From Bacteroidetes bacterium UBA7688 (GTDB taxonomy: Bacteria > Bacteroidota > Bacteroidia > Chitinophagales > Chitinophagaceae), in NCBI GenBank assembly GCA_002482815.1, contig DLGS01000065.1, positions 1-15,615 on the forward strand: a stretch of DNA of 15,615 bases, given 5' to 3'. The notes under the pieces were generated by a model that saw only the letters and a program-made list of their open reading frames with translations, was not told the origin of the DNA and ran no database searches. A program made the position numbers and the translations under genes. Each line of letters begins with the position of its first letter. Position 1 is the stretch's first letter. Below are positions 1-7,619 of the stretch, one piece after another.

Positions 1-768
1 CAGGCGTACAAAGGTTCCCTGTGTTTTTTCCTTTACAATATTGATGGATAAAGGAATAACGATGAAGAAAATGGCAAATAAAGACCAGGCCGGCACATTA
101 TGCTGTACAGAATTTGGAATGATTTCCTGGTTGTTGGCCCGGGGCATTATTTCCTTAAAAGTGATAAAGCTTTTCTGTTCAAATGTGTTGGAATTATCAT
201 CACCCAATTGATCTTTAAAGCTTGCATAAATGGAACTGGATTCTATCTGCGCAATCATTTTGTCGATAGAGCTCATCACAGCATTTTTAAAAGTGGGTTG
301 TACTGCCGGGTCAAAATAAAGTTTGACTTCTTTCTCTGAAATAATTTTGGGTTCGGTTTTCTTCGCCAGTGTATCGCTTAATCCAAAACTGCCCAGTATT
401 TTTTCTACATTCTGATCAATTTTTAGTTGAAGATCTTTACTCAGGTTTTCAGGGATGATAATGGCCATCTGGTATTTCCCTTTCAAAACAGCTTCCTGTG
501 CGACCTCTTCTGTCACCAGAGTGTTATTAATTTTTGTTACGATGGAAAATGCATTGCTGCCTTCCAGGTTTTTTAAAATAGATTGGGAAACATTTCCGTG
601 ATCTGCATCGACCAGTAAAATCGGAATTTTTGAATCGCTTACTTTTTTAAAGGTGCTGTCCTGAATCAGTGTTACAGTAATAATCAACACCAAGGGCATA
701 ATAAAAAGAATGACCAGCCCGCCAAAATCGCGGCGCAGCAGGAGAAATTCCTTTTTGACAGACATCAT
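1..768 (-). CDS. ABC-2 type transporter permease, N-terminal 256 codons (cut by window edge)
   Basis: The reading frame opens at ATG 768, five bases after the stop of the ABC ATPase gene, and stays open to base 1, so the C-terminal part is missing. The protein begins with a short basic segment (MMSVKKEFLLLRRD), then a hydrophobic helix at about residues 16-36, then a soluble extracytoplasmic region of roughly 190 residues, then a second hydrophobic segment (VPAWSLFAIFFIVIPLSINI) just before the edge. This order, one helix, a large periplasmic domain, then a helix bundle, is that of ABC-2 permeases of the YhgE/ABC2_membrane_3 kind that pair with DrrA-like ATPases. A second ATG at 765 is an equally possible start. 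Likely role: inner-membrane export of the pigment or an intermediate; the substrate is inferred from the neighbours only. Confidence 0.88.
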   Translation of the reverse strand, partial: MMSVKKEFLLLRRDFGGLVILFIMPLVLIITVTLIQDSTFKKVSDSKIPILLVDADHGNVSQSILKNLEGSNAFSIVTKINNTLVTEEVAQEAVLKGKYQMAIIIPENLSKDLQLKIDQNVEKILGSFGLSDTLAKKTEPKIISEKEVKLYFDPAVQPTFKNAVMSSIDKMIAQIESSSIYASFKDQLGDDNSNTFEQKSFITFKEIMPRANNQEIIPNSVQHNVPAWSLFAIFFIVIPLSINIVKEKTQGTFVRL

Positions 769-772
769 TAAT

Positions 773-1525
773 TTATACATCATCTCTCAGTTCTTTTCCG
801 GTTAATGATATAAAGACATCTTCAAGATTTCTGGCCTCAGGTACATTCGCAATCAGATCTGCCGGAGTGCCCCGGGCATATATTTTTCCTCTGTCTAAAA
901 TGGCAATCTGCGTGCAGAAATCCTGTGCCTCTGTTAAATGGTGGGAAGTATAAATAATAGTTGTTCCTTGCGTATTCAACAATTTGAGATACTCAATAAT
1001 GGCGTTTTTTGATTGAACATCCACACCAACAGTCGGTTCGTCCAGAAACAAAACCTTTGGATGGTGCAGAATGCCTGCAATCAGATTCACCCTGCGTTTC
1101 ATCCCTCCGGAAAAAGTTTCAATTTTCTTATCTGCGAACTTTATCAGACCCAGATAAGCAAGGCTTTCATCGACCGAATCCTTCAGGTGTTTGTTTTTCA
1201 AACCATACATACTTCCGAAATACAGCAGATTTTCGCGTGCCGTTAAAGTAGGGTACAGTGCATATTCCTGTGGAACTACGCCAATAATTTTCTTAATGTC
1301 GAAAGCATTTTTTGCATAAGAAAGTTGCTGAATGGTAAAGTTGCCTGATGTAGGTTTTATCAATCCGCAGAGCATCGAAATTAAGGTTGTTTTGCCTGCG
1401 CCGTTTGGCCCGAGTAATCCATAAATTTCACCTTCCTGAACAGACAAATCGAGCGGATGCAAAGAGTACATTTCTGCATCTTTGTACTTTTTGCTCAATT
1501 GCGATATTTCTATTAAAGGTTGCAA
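773..1525 (-). CDS. ABC transporter ATP-binding protein (DrrA/CcmA-like)
   Basis: A 250-residue cytoplasmic ATPase with every nucleotide-binding motif in order: Walker A GPNGAGKTT (39-47), Q-loop Q86, signature FSGGMKRR (138-145), Walker B VLFLDEP (158-164) and H-loop histidines 195-196. Length and the ETFSGGMKRR signature fit the DrrA-type subfamily that energises ABC-2 permeases, and the permease gene follows five bases later. The start appears to be TTG at 1525: the next in-frame Met (residue 19) would leave only about 20 residues before Walker A and remove conserved N-terminal sequence. It is preceded, in the same reading frame, by the stop of the BtrH-like gene, with only ACT-TCA-GCT between. 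Export of the pigment across the inner membrane is inferred from position. Confidence 0.93.
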   Translation of the reverse strand: MQPLIEISQLSKKYKDAEMYSLHPLDLSVQEGEIYGLLGPNGAGKTTLISMLCGLIKPTSGNFTIQQLSYAKNAFDIKKIIGVVPQEYALYPTLTARENLLYFGSMYGLKNKHLKDSVDESLAYLGLIKFADKKIETFSGGMKRRVNLIAGILHHPKVLFLDEPTVGVDVQSKNAIIEYLKLLNTQGTTIIYTSHHLTEAQDFCTQIAILDRGKIYARGTPADLIANVPEARNLEDVFISLTGKELRDDV

Positions 1526-1534
1526 AGCTGAAGT

Positions 1535-2533
1535 TTAGCTGATAGCGTTTTTTAATTTTTTGAAAAAAGCACCTTCCAGTTCTGCAATATGCAAAAGCTG
1601 GTCTGACACTTTATTATAAGCATCGTTTTGTGTGCTGCGGTTCTTGTATATTCTTGAAGCCTCCACTGCAAAGTCGCGCCACAAATCGCCAATCACAGTC
1701 ATTTCAGCTGACAATTCTTTTAATTTTTCATTATTTAAGATGACGGATGCTTCCTGCAGAAATGCGGCATAAATAAACCGGAATCCACCGCCACCGGTTC
1801 CTATTTCTTCCTGCATCCGCACCATTTGTGCCAGATAGTGGTTGGCCTTCTTAGTGCCATATTTTTTTGGCCATTTCTTTATTTGTCCGGCCACATATTT
1901 TATACCTTTTACACCCACAATGAAAACGGGTGCCAACATTACGTTACAGGTCGCTTTAATGCCTTTGATTATCGCACTTTTCAGGTCGACATGTGCAGGA
2001 ATTTGTATGGGATAATACATCTGACCACGAGGGGCAAATGCTCCTTTGGCAAAGCGTACTTTATTCAGTTCTGCATGGGTAAGTGTCGTTACATTTTGCA
2101 TGACCGGGTCGCTGATTAAATAATCTGTTTCCGTTTTGCCGTACACAACGAGGTTATGTGCATTGAAATGAAACCGGTATTCGTCCGGGAAATAGGTAAG
2201 ATTGTAGACGCCTACCTGCAACCCTGTTGGAATATTGTTCCGCAGATTTTCATCCAAAGCTGCAGCTGCGCCTGACTCGCTGGCAAATTTCTGGCGCTTG
2301 ATTTTGAGGCCCAGCCTTTTTGCCAGGCGGTTAAATATTAATCCCGGCATTGGCCTGTAGCTGATAGCGGGTGCGTGATTGACTTTAATAAAAGGCAGAT
2401 AGATAAAGAACAAGCCTGAACCAATACCAAAAACCATTGGCTCACTGATGTTCAGGCCATTATGACGAAGCAAATTAGATGCAACGCCATTTTCGCAATG
2501 TGCAGATTGATGATGTGTAAAATCAGTATTCAT
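1535..2533 (-). CDS. BtrH-N-domain protein, putative acyl-ACP:alcohol acyltransferase
   Basis: 332 residues, no signal peptide. The N-terminus HHQSAHCENGVASNLLRH (7-24) is the hallmark of the BtrH N-terminal domain, a papain-like fold. Residues Cys13, His126 (in AHNLVVYG) and Asp142 (in YLISDPV) are spaced as expected for a Cys-His-Asp triad. The C-terminal half (from about 180) resembles the helical domain that often follows BtrH_N (DUF4872-like) and ends in a helix containing LLHIAELEGAFFKKL. BtrH itself transfers an acyl group from an acyl carrier protein to an amine in butirosin biosynthesis. Here, inside a flexirubin-like locus, it could join the aryl-polyene acyl-ACP to a dialkylresorcinol hydroxyl; that is inference. 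Its ATG shares a base with the stop of the upstream small gene (TAATG), implying coupled translation. Confidence 0.8.
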   Translation of the reverse strand: MNTDFTHHQSAHCENGVASNLLRHNGLNISEPMVFGIGSGLFFIYLPFIKVNHAPAISYRPMPGLIFNRLAKRLGLKIKRQKFASESGAAAALDENLRNNIPTGLQVGVYNLTYFPDEYRFHFNAHNLVVYGKTETDYLISDPVMQNVTTLTHAELNKVRFAKGAFAPRGQMYYPIQIPAHVDLKSAIIKGIKATCNVMLAPVFIVGVKGIKYVAGQIKKWPKKYGTKKANHYLAQMVRMQEEIGTGGGGFRFIYAAFLQEASVILNNEKLKELSAEMTVIGDLWRDFAVEASRIYKNRSTQNDAYNKVSDQLLHIAELEGAFFKKLKNAIS

Positions 2534-2937
2534 TAATCTGTTTTAAAGTTTTTTAATTCCGCTACACTTATTTCAAAAGCAGCAGCATATTTCTGCAGGA
2601 TGCGGTCGCTTAAATTGCGGAAGACAGATGGTTTGAAATGTCTTTTCACCCGCCATTGCCAAATCCCTACATAGCTGCTCAAAATACCCAGGTCCATTCT
2701 GCTGCGCTCCATATAATAAACAATCGGGCTTGATTTACCTTCTTTAATCTGTTGTTTTGCAAGTTCAATCCGCTCATTGATATCATCCATAGAATTGCTC
2801 AGGGCAATGGCTTTGGGTTCCCAGCCGCTGCTCAGTTCTGTGGTATAATTACCGTTTTCGTCTACCGCATAGCAAAGTTCTTTTACATTGCTTTTTGATA
2901 AATTACTTTCATCTTGCGGCACTTCGTTCTTTCTCAT
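2533..2937 (-). CDS. Uncharacterised 134-residue protein with XRE-like C-terminus
   Basis: I know no assigned function. It is a soluble protein without signal peptide or membrane segment. The N-terminal third is polar (QDESNLSKSN). The middle (50-68) is a charged probable helix. The C-terminal half (about 78-131) resembles a degenerate helix-turn-helix of XRE type: LGILSSYVGIWQWRVKRHF, then a FKPSVF turn, then LQKYAAAFEISVAELKNF, which recalls the common 'A.ALGVS..EL' ending of such domains. Tryptophans 93 and 95 within a basic patch (RVKRHFK) are striking. The start at 2937 overlaps the upstream dehydratase by 29 bases; the next Met is residue 50, so the long form is preferred. The overlap on one side and TAATG on the other argue for a fixed role with its neighbours. 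I recall similar small genes in flavobacterial flexirubin loci, but cannot verify this here. Confidence 0.8.
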   Translation of the reverse strand: MRKNEVPQDESNLSKSNVKELCYAVDENGNYTTELSSGWEPKAIALSNSMDDINERIELAKQQIKEGKSSPIVYYMERSRMDLGILSSYVGIWQWRVKRHFKPSVFRNLSDRILQKYAAAFEISVAELKNFKTD

Positions 2938-3388
2938 TCCCCGTTTCTTGAATAAACAAATTAATCTCTCCTTCCAGCAGTAATAAATCCTTATCGAAAG
3001 TTCTGCAATTCACCGTACAGATGGTGTAATCATCCGAAACAAACTTTGAGCCCAACTCAACTTTGGTAGTGATAGTTGTACCTGCTTTTGGTAGAATATG
3101 AATTTTCATTGTTTTTATCGCACTGATAAAACCAATAACATTCACTCCCTGGTTGGCTTCGTCGTCTTCGTCAAAAAAATATTGTTTTCCAACAATTGCC
3201 GAACATGTTTGCGCAGCATTTTCTATCATCCCGGACTCTGCAAAAAGTCCGTTCTCTACAAAAATATTGTCCTCGTTTATGGTAAAAACTGAGGTCACGC
3301 GCTCATCATTGATTTCCATTACCAGGTCTACCATTAACATGGGAGCCCGGTGTGGTAAAAAATTATTGATGTTGATAGGCGTTTGCAT
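2909..3388 (-). CDS. Hot-dog 3-hydroxyacyl-ACP dehydratase-like protein, second of a pair
   Basis: 159 residues with the FabZ/ApeP-type hot-dog start NNFLPHRAPMLMVDLV (8-23). The active-site helix reads GLFAESGMIENAAQ (47-60), with Glu56 at the usual acidic position. The FabZ-type GHFP motif with its catalytic His is absent; aligned without gaps to the neighbouring dehydratase, Gly47 falls where that protein has His55. It may therefore be inactive alone and act as partner of the adjacent paralogue. Paired hot-dog dehydratases that work as a heterodimer are known from aryl-polyene synthesis (ApeI/ApeP). The proposed step is dehydration of 3-hydroxyacyl-ACP during polyene extension. The gene follows the first dehydratase by 14 bases and its 3' end overlaps the small gene downstream. 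Confidence 0.8.
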   Translation of the reverse strand: MQTPININNFLPHRAPMLMVDLVMEINDERVTSVFTINEDNIFVENGLFAESGMIENAAQTCSAIVGKQYFFDEDDEANQGVNVIGFISAIKTMKIHILPKAGTTITTKVELGSKFVSDDYTICTVNCRTFDKDLLLLEGEINLFIQETGNEKERSAAR

Positions 3389-3402
3389 CAGTTTTAATCA
3401 AA

Positions 3403-3843
3403 TTATTTTGCCAGTACAGTTTTCATTTGTCCTTTGGCAATTTCTATATTGTTCAATGTGGTAGAAATATCAACTAAAGTTATTCCCATAAATTCCTGCA
3501 GGATAGCCACGGTAGTTTCAATTTCCTCATTCAGTTTGGGGAGCCCTTTAATTTCAATTTCTTTTATAGAGCCGATATAACCCAATGGTGCAGGTTCGTT
3601 TCTCAGAAAAAACTGGTATCCGGTATGCAAAGCCACCGACTGTGCCATATGTTCTATCAAGCCTGCTTCCGAAAAGAAATGTTCTCCCGAAAGAATGTTT
3701 TCTCTGCCAACTTTCAATCCGGTGTGAATGCCTGTTTCGCTGAAAGAAAACATCTTGTCGACCATAACGAAAGGAAATTTTTGCGGCAATAATGCAGCAA
3801 GCTCTTCTTTCCCCAGGGTAATAGTTTTGATATCCGGATTCAT
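3403..3843 (-). CDS. Hot-dog 3-hydroxyacyl-ACP dehydratase (FabZ/ApeI-like), first of a pair
   Basis: 146 residues, close to FabZ length. The N-terminal strand ELAALLPQKFPFVMVDKM (14-31) matches the FabZ 'LPHRYPFLLVD' region, but with Gln21 where FabZ has His. The central helix EHFFSEAGLIEHMAQ (54-68) gives His55 and Glu64 as a candidate catalytic dyad; spacing between them is nine residues against fourteen in FabZ, so this assignment is tentative. Expected reaction: removal of water from a 3-hydroxyacyl-ACP to give the trans-2-enoyl-ACP, retained as a double bond because no enoyl reductase is seen in the window. The ATG lies one base after the darB stop (TAA-A-ATG), consistent with translational coupling. 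Confidence 0.85.
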   Translation of the reverse strand: MNPDIKTITLGKEELAALLPQKFPFVMVDKMFSFSETGIHTGLKVGRENILSGEHFFSEAGLIEHMAQSVALHTGYQFFLRNEPAPLGYIGSIKEIEIKGLPKLNEEIETTVAILQEFMGITLVDISTTLNNIEIAKGQMKTVLAK

Positions 3844-3844
3844 T

Positions 3845-4978
3845 TTAGCAAACGGTTAAATAAGCTAAAGCGAAGGTGAACCGGCCACTTTCAGGTACAG
3901 ACAATAAGATGCGGTCACCTTTTTTCAGGATACCCGAATTCATCAATTCTTCTACCATCAGATAAATAGACGCAGAGCCTACATTTCCGACATTCTTAAG
4001 GTTCATAAACCATTTTTCGTCGGGAATCACAATGTTTCTTTCTGCTAAAGCTTCTTTAATTCCACTTACAAAATAATAGGAAGAAACATGAGGCAATAAA
4101 TAATCAACCGCATCTACAGTCATCTTATTTTTATCCAGCGCACTTACCAGGCTTTGTGCTGCTTTTTCGCAGATGTTTTTATCCAGCAATTTGACATCCT
4201 GCTTGATAGAAAACAATGAATTGCTCAGCCACTGGTCGGGATGATAATCGCTCCAGGGTTTAATACTGCCGTCTTCCAGCTTATCTCCACCGGCATACAT
4301 ACAAGCTTCCAGTTCGAATGCGTAGGAATAAGATTCCATCCATTCTATTTTCAGGGAAATTTCTCCGCGGGCTTTATTTTCAAGCAAAAAAGCGCCGGCA
4401 CCGTCAGACAGCATCCACCGCAGAAAGTCCTTTTTGAAAGCAATAATCGGCTGCTCTTCCAACTTCTTCAAATTGTCTACTTCCGGTTCAAATTTATCGG
4501 CCTGCATCCAGGAGGACACACGCTCAGATCCGGTGCAGATTGCGTTGCTGGTGTTGCCGGATTTTACAGACAGAAATCCGAATTTCAGCGAGTTCATTCC
4601 TGCACAGCATACGCCGGTAGACGAATTCAGCTCGACAGATTTATTCTTCAGTAATCCATGAACCATTGCGGCATGCGATGGTAAAAAATTATCAGGCGTG
4701 GATGTTCCGCAAGAAAGCAATTCCATTTCCTGATCGGTGAAATTTTCATCAAACAGCAATTGAATTGCAGCGTTGGTCAGTTCTGCATTATTATGGGTGG
4801 GAATTCCTTCTTTTGTTAATGCATAATAACGGCTCATAATGCCATTGTTTCTCAGAATAATTCTTCTTGCCTTCGATGCTGCCTCATTGATTAAACCCAG
4901 ATAACTTTCCATTTCGTCGTTCGAAACGGGGTTATTTGGCAAATATTTTGATGCTCTTGTGATGTATACGTCAAACAT
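3845..4978 (-). CDS. darB: DarB-like ketosynthase, dialkylresorcinol-forming (KAS III family)
   Basis: 377 residues, a thiolase-fold KAS III-type enzyme. The catalytic Cys125 sits in STGVCCAGMNSLKFG (120-134), His297 in YLLPHVSSYYF, and Asn332 in NVGNVGSASIYL, which gives the Cys-His-Asn triad of FabH. The family is longer than FabH (about 317) and matches DarB proteins. Work on dialkylresorcinol synthesis assigns DarB the joining of a beta-ketoacyl and an alpha,beta-unsaturated acyl thioester by Michael addition and Claisen-type ring closure to a cyclohexanedione. It directly follows darA with a 10-base gap; the darA-darB pair is the diagnostic signature of dialkylresorcinol and flexirubin loci. 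Alternative: a generic KAS III, but the darA neighbour makes this unlikely. Confidence 0.92.
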   Translation of the reverse strand: MFDVYITRASKYLPNNPVSNDEMESYLGLINEAASKARRIILRNNGIMSRYYALTKEGIPTHNNAELTNAAIQLLFDENFTDQEMELLSCGTSTPDNFLPSHAAMVHGLLKNKSVELNSSTGVCCAGMNSLKFGFLSVKSGNTSNAICTGSERVSSWMQADKFEPEVDNLKKLEEQPIIAFKKDFLRWMLSDGAGAFLLENKARGEISLKIEWMESYSYAFELEACMYAGGDKLEDGSIKPWSDYHPDQWLSNSLFSIKQDVKLLDKNICEKAAQSLVSALDKNKMTVDAVDYLLPHVSSYYFVSGIKEALAERNIVIPDEKWFMNLKNVGNVGSASIYLMVEELMNSGILKKGDRILLSVPESGRFTFALAYLTVC

Positions 4979-4988
4979 AAACTACCTT

Positions 4989-5891
4989 CTAAATTCCTTT
5001 ATAATACCTTGACTCTCTTGCATATTTTTTGACGTTAAAAGCATATGTTAAGAGATGTAAAACATATACAATCGGCGATATCAGCCAAATGGCCAGAAAC
5101 AGATACAGATTAAAAGCCTTAAGCCAAAAAGCCCTTGATGTTGTCTTTTTGATGATAAAAGAAGCCCATTTGCCAAAAACGACACTTGCTTTTTTATCGA
5201 TAGACACCAAATAAGGGCTGATTTTTACAGCATCCTTTGCAACAAGCTGATGTTGTAAATTATCCAAATCGTTGTTTCGCAAGCAATTTAAAATTATTTC
5301 CCCAAATTGAGTGGATTCCTGAATATCTTTTTCCGAAACGCCGGGCAATGGAAATATTCCCCAATGCCGCTTTTTAATTCCCGAAAACATCCAGTCCACA
5401 ATTGTAACAACGCTGACAAGGTTCGGAGCTCTGTCCACCAATGCAATATTTCCTTTCAAAATTGCACCATTGGCTTGTAATAAACCTTTGATTTTCTCGT
5501 GAGCCATCACCCACATATTCCGGCAGCCAATGACGGTTACTACCGGAGTGTTATGTAATAATTCCTTTGCTACCGGACTTTTTAAAAATGAATTAATGGG
5601 AATAGAAGGTGATAAAAACCAAACCTGATAACCTATAATGATCAAATCATATTTTTTATCCAGTATTTCTTTTGCAATAGGGTTCATTGGAACAGGAATC
5701 TGTAAAAATGACTCCGGAAAGGCGCCGAAAAAGGAAGGTTTGTCCCAGGGAAAAGGAAATGGCGTTTGCGGTTTTATTTCATGAAATGTAACCGACACTT
5801 CATTGGATTGTACCAATGGATTGCTTAAGGTTTTAGCTATTTCATCTAATTGACCCGATTGGGTATAATAAATAAATAAAATATTTTTCAT
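4989..5891 (-). CDS. darA: DarA-like flavodoxin-fold protein (dialkylresorcinol aromatase/condensing enzyme)
   Basis: 300 residues. The N-terminus MKNILFIYYTQSGQLDEIA is a flavodoxin-type first strand with phosphate-binding loop TQSGQ (10-14), and YDLIIIGYQVWFLSPSIP is a typical later strand and flavin-contacting loop, so FMN binding is expected. The C-terminus has a hydrophobic stretch at about 255-285 (LYLFLAIWLISPIVYVLHLL) followed by a basic tail (NVKKYARESRYYKGI), suggesting membrane anchoring with the tail in the cytoplasm. DarA is reported to aromatise the cyclohexanedione made by DarB to a 2,5-dialkylresorcinol; databases often call it 'dialkylresorcinol condensing enzyme'. Redox use of FMN fits aromatisation. 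It is transcribed immediately before darB. Confidence 0.9.
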   Translation of the reverse strand: MKNILFIYYTQSGQLDEIAKTLSNPLVQSNEVSVTFHEIKPQTPFPFPWDKPSFFGAFPESFLQIPVPMNPIAKEILDKKYDLIIIGYQVWFLSPSIPINSFLKSPVAKELLHNTPVVTVIGCRNMWVMAHEKIKGLLQANGAILKGNIALVDRAPNLVSVVTIVDWMFSGIKKRHWGIFPLPGVSEKDIQESTQFGEIILNCLRNNDLDNLQHQLVAKDAVKISPYLVSIDKKASVVFGKWASFIIKKTTSRAFWLKAFNLYLFLAIWLISPIVYVLHLLTYAFNVKKYARESRYYKGI

Positions 5892-5924
5892 AGAATAAAT
5901 TCCCTTTTTCGTTAATGGAAGTCA

Positions 5925-7583
5925 TTAACCTTCAATTACCGATTCTTTAAATCGCCTTTTTCTGTCTGAGCGTTTTACGTTCACCCAGCCTGGCCAGTTT
6001 TTCTCATCTTCTGCATCATAAATCCGCAGTTGCTGCTCCGGATCTTTTATCATCAAATCGTCACTTGCGCAGCCTAAAATGCTCGCCGCTGCCGCCACTC
6101 CGGAATGGGTTGCGCCTCCGACTCCGTGTGAAAGTGTGCTTGCACCGCAAAGAAACAGATTTTTTATCTCTGTTTTGTTTTTATAAGCAAAAGGGCCAAC
6201 TTGTTTCAACGTTTTTTCAGTGCCGTAAATATTTCCTTTTGTTGAATTGATATAAAACTCATTCGTTTTTGGTGTGCCCAGTTCTACCTGAACAATATGG
6301 TTTTTGGCTCCCGGAATGATTTTTTCAATGTTGTTCATGAATTTGCTTATAATTTTTTCTTTATAAATCTTATAAGCATCGCTATGATAATCCTCCTGGT
6401 CGTTGAAAGATTTTAAATTGTCATAATTAGCATACGTTACACATTCAAAATTGTGGTATCTGCCGTTATAACTTGAGGGGTCTTTTAAGGTTGTACAGCT
6501 AAGAAACAGAGCCGGAAATTCCTCCCCATCTTCGCTATTGTGGTTCATTAATTCTTCAAAATGCCCGTCAAGATTTTCATCTTTCATCATCCATACATTG
6601 CCGGAATCGATATTGGCCTGGGTTACATCCATATCCAGGGTCAGAAACAAAATCAGCGTGGTAATCGAATATTTTGTAGCCGCTAATCTTTTAATGAGTT
6701 TTTTGCTCAAATATTCTTTACCCACCATTTTCAAATAGGTGGCAGACGGGTCAGCATTCGAAACAACATTGTTGGCTGTTATTTTTTGTCCGTCTGCTAA
6801 TTCTACACCGATAGCAGTATTGTTTTCTACCAGAATGCGCCGGACACTTTGTTTTACGCGCACTTCCCCACCATTTTTTTTCAAGCCGTTTGTCATCGCT
6901 TTGATAATGCCGGAACCACCGCCCATCGGGTAGAATCCGCCATCAAAATAATGATACATAACCGAGCAATGCACCGGAAAACAAGCTCTTTGCGGGGCAA
7001 GTCCATGGTCGCCACATTGTACATTCAGTACTGCTTTTAATAAGGGGTCTTTTATATGCCAGTCAATCACTTTTTTTAGCGGAAACAAGGCAAACTTCCC
7101 AAAATTTTTGGTGCGGAATGGAACGGTTATTTTCTGCCACCAGCCTTTCAGTTTGGGCATTAATTGTAATTCCCTGTTCACATTTTCAACCAGGGTCAGG
7201 TATTTAATTATATTTTTTTCCTCTGCAGGAAATCTTTTAAAAAGACTGTTTTTGAAACGATCGAGGCCAATAGGAATATGAATGGTTTCTCCGTTGATGA
7301 GACAATGTTCGTAACCATCTCTGTTCATCCTGAAAAAAACCATGTCATTGGCAATGCCAAGGCCTTTGTATAATTCGTTGGTAGACTGTCCTTCGTCGAG
7401 CAAGCCGACATAATGTACGCCAGGGCTGAATCGCTGACCACCTAAGGTGAAACTATGGCTCCAACCCCCGGGAACGTAATGTTGCTCCAGTACGAGCACT
7501 TTCTGACCGGCACGCGCCAGACATATTGCTGTAGCTAAACCGCCCACTCCCGAACCGATAATGATTGAATCAAAATGCTCCAT
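5925..7583 (-). CDS. CrtI/RetSat-like NAD(P)/FAD-dependent oxidoreductase
   Basis: 552 residues. The N-terminal dinucleotide-binding fold is clear: FDSIIIGSGVGGLATAICL (4-22) with GxGxxG, Glu33 at the end of the second strand for the ribose, and the VPGGWSHSF motif (37-45) seen in phytoene desaturases and retinol saturases. The C-terminal FAD motif LFLCGASTLSHGVGGATHSG (476-495) is also typical. Members oxidise or isomerise conjugated polyenes, or saturate a double bond. The 50-residue charged C-terminal tail (EDEKNWPGWVNVKRSDRKRR) is unusual for CrtI. In this locus a role on the polyene chain or on a fatty acyl precursor of the resorcinol is likely, but the actual reaction cannot be read from sequence. 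Gaps to neighbours are 33 and 36 bases. Confidence 0.88.
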   Translation of the reverse strand: MEHFDSIIIGSGVGGLATAICLARAGQKVLVLEQHYVPGGWSHSFTLGGQRFSPGVHYVGLLDEGQSTNELYKGLGIANDMVFFRMNRDGYEHCLINGETIHIPIGLDRFKNSLFKRFPAEEKNIIKYLTLVENVNRELQLMPKLKGWWQKITVPFRTKNFGKFALFPLKKVIDWHIKDPLLKAVLNVQCGDHGLAPQRACFPVHCSVMYHYFDGGFYPMGGGSGIIKAMTNGLKKNGGEVRVKQSVRRILVENNTAIGVELADGQKITANNVVSNADPSATYLKMVGKEYLSKKLIKRLAATKYSITTLILFLTLDMDVTQANIDSGNVWMMKDENLDGHFEELMNHNSEDGEEFPALFLSCTTLKDPSSYNGRYHNFECVTYANYDNLKSFNDQEDYHSDAYKIYKEKIISKFMNNIEKIIPGAKNHIVQVELGTPKTNEFYINSTKGNIYGTEKTLKQVGPFAYKNKTEIKNLFLCGASTLSHGVGGATHSGVAAAASILGCASDDLMIKDPEQQLRIYDAEDEKNWPGWVNVKRSDRKRRFKESVIEG

Positions 7584-7619
7584 AGTTAATTTTAAAGGGA
7601 CATTGAATATGGATTGTGC

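Noticed and set aside
100..339. 79-residue plus-strand reading frame
   Set aside because: It lies wholly opposite the ABC-2 permease, whose minus-strand frame is open over 768 bases with family-typical membrane segments.
4241..4654. 137-residue plus-strand reading frame opposite darB
   Set aside because: A shadow of the strongly supported darB gene; its translation resembles no family and has no plausible start site or neighbours.
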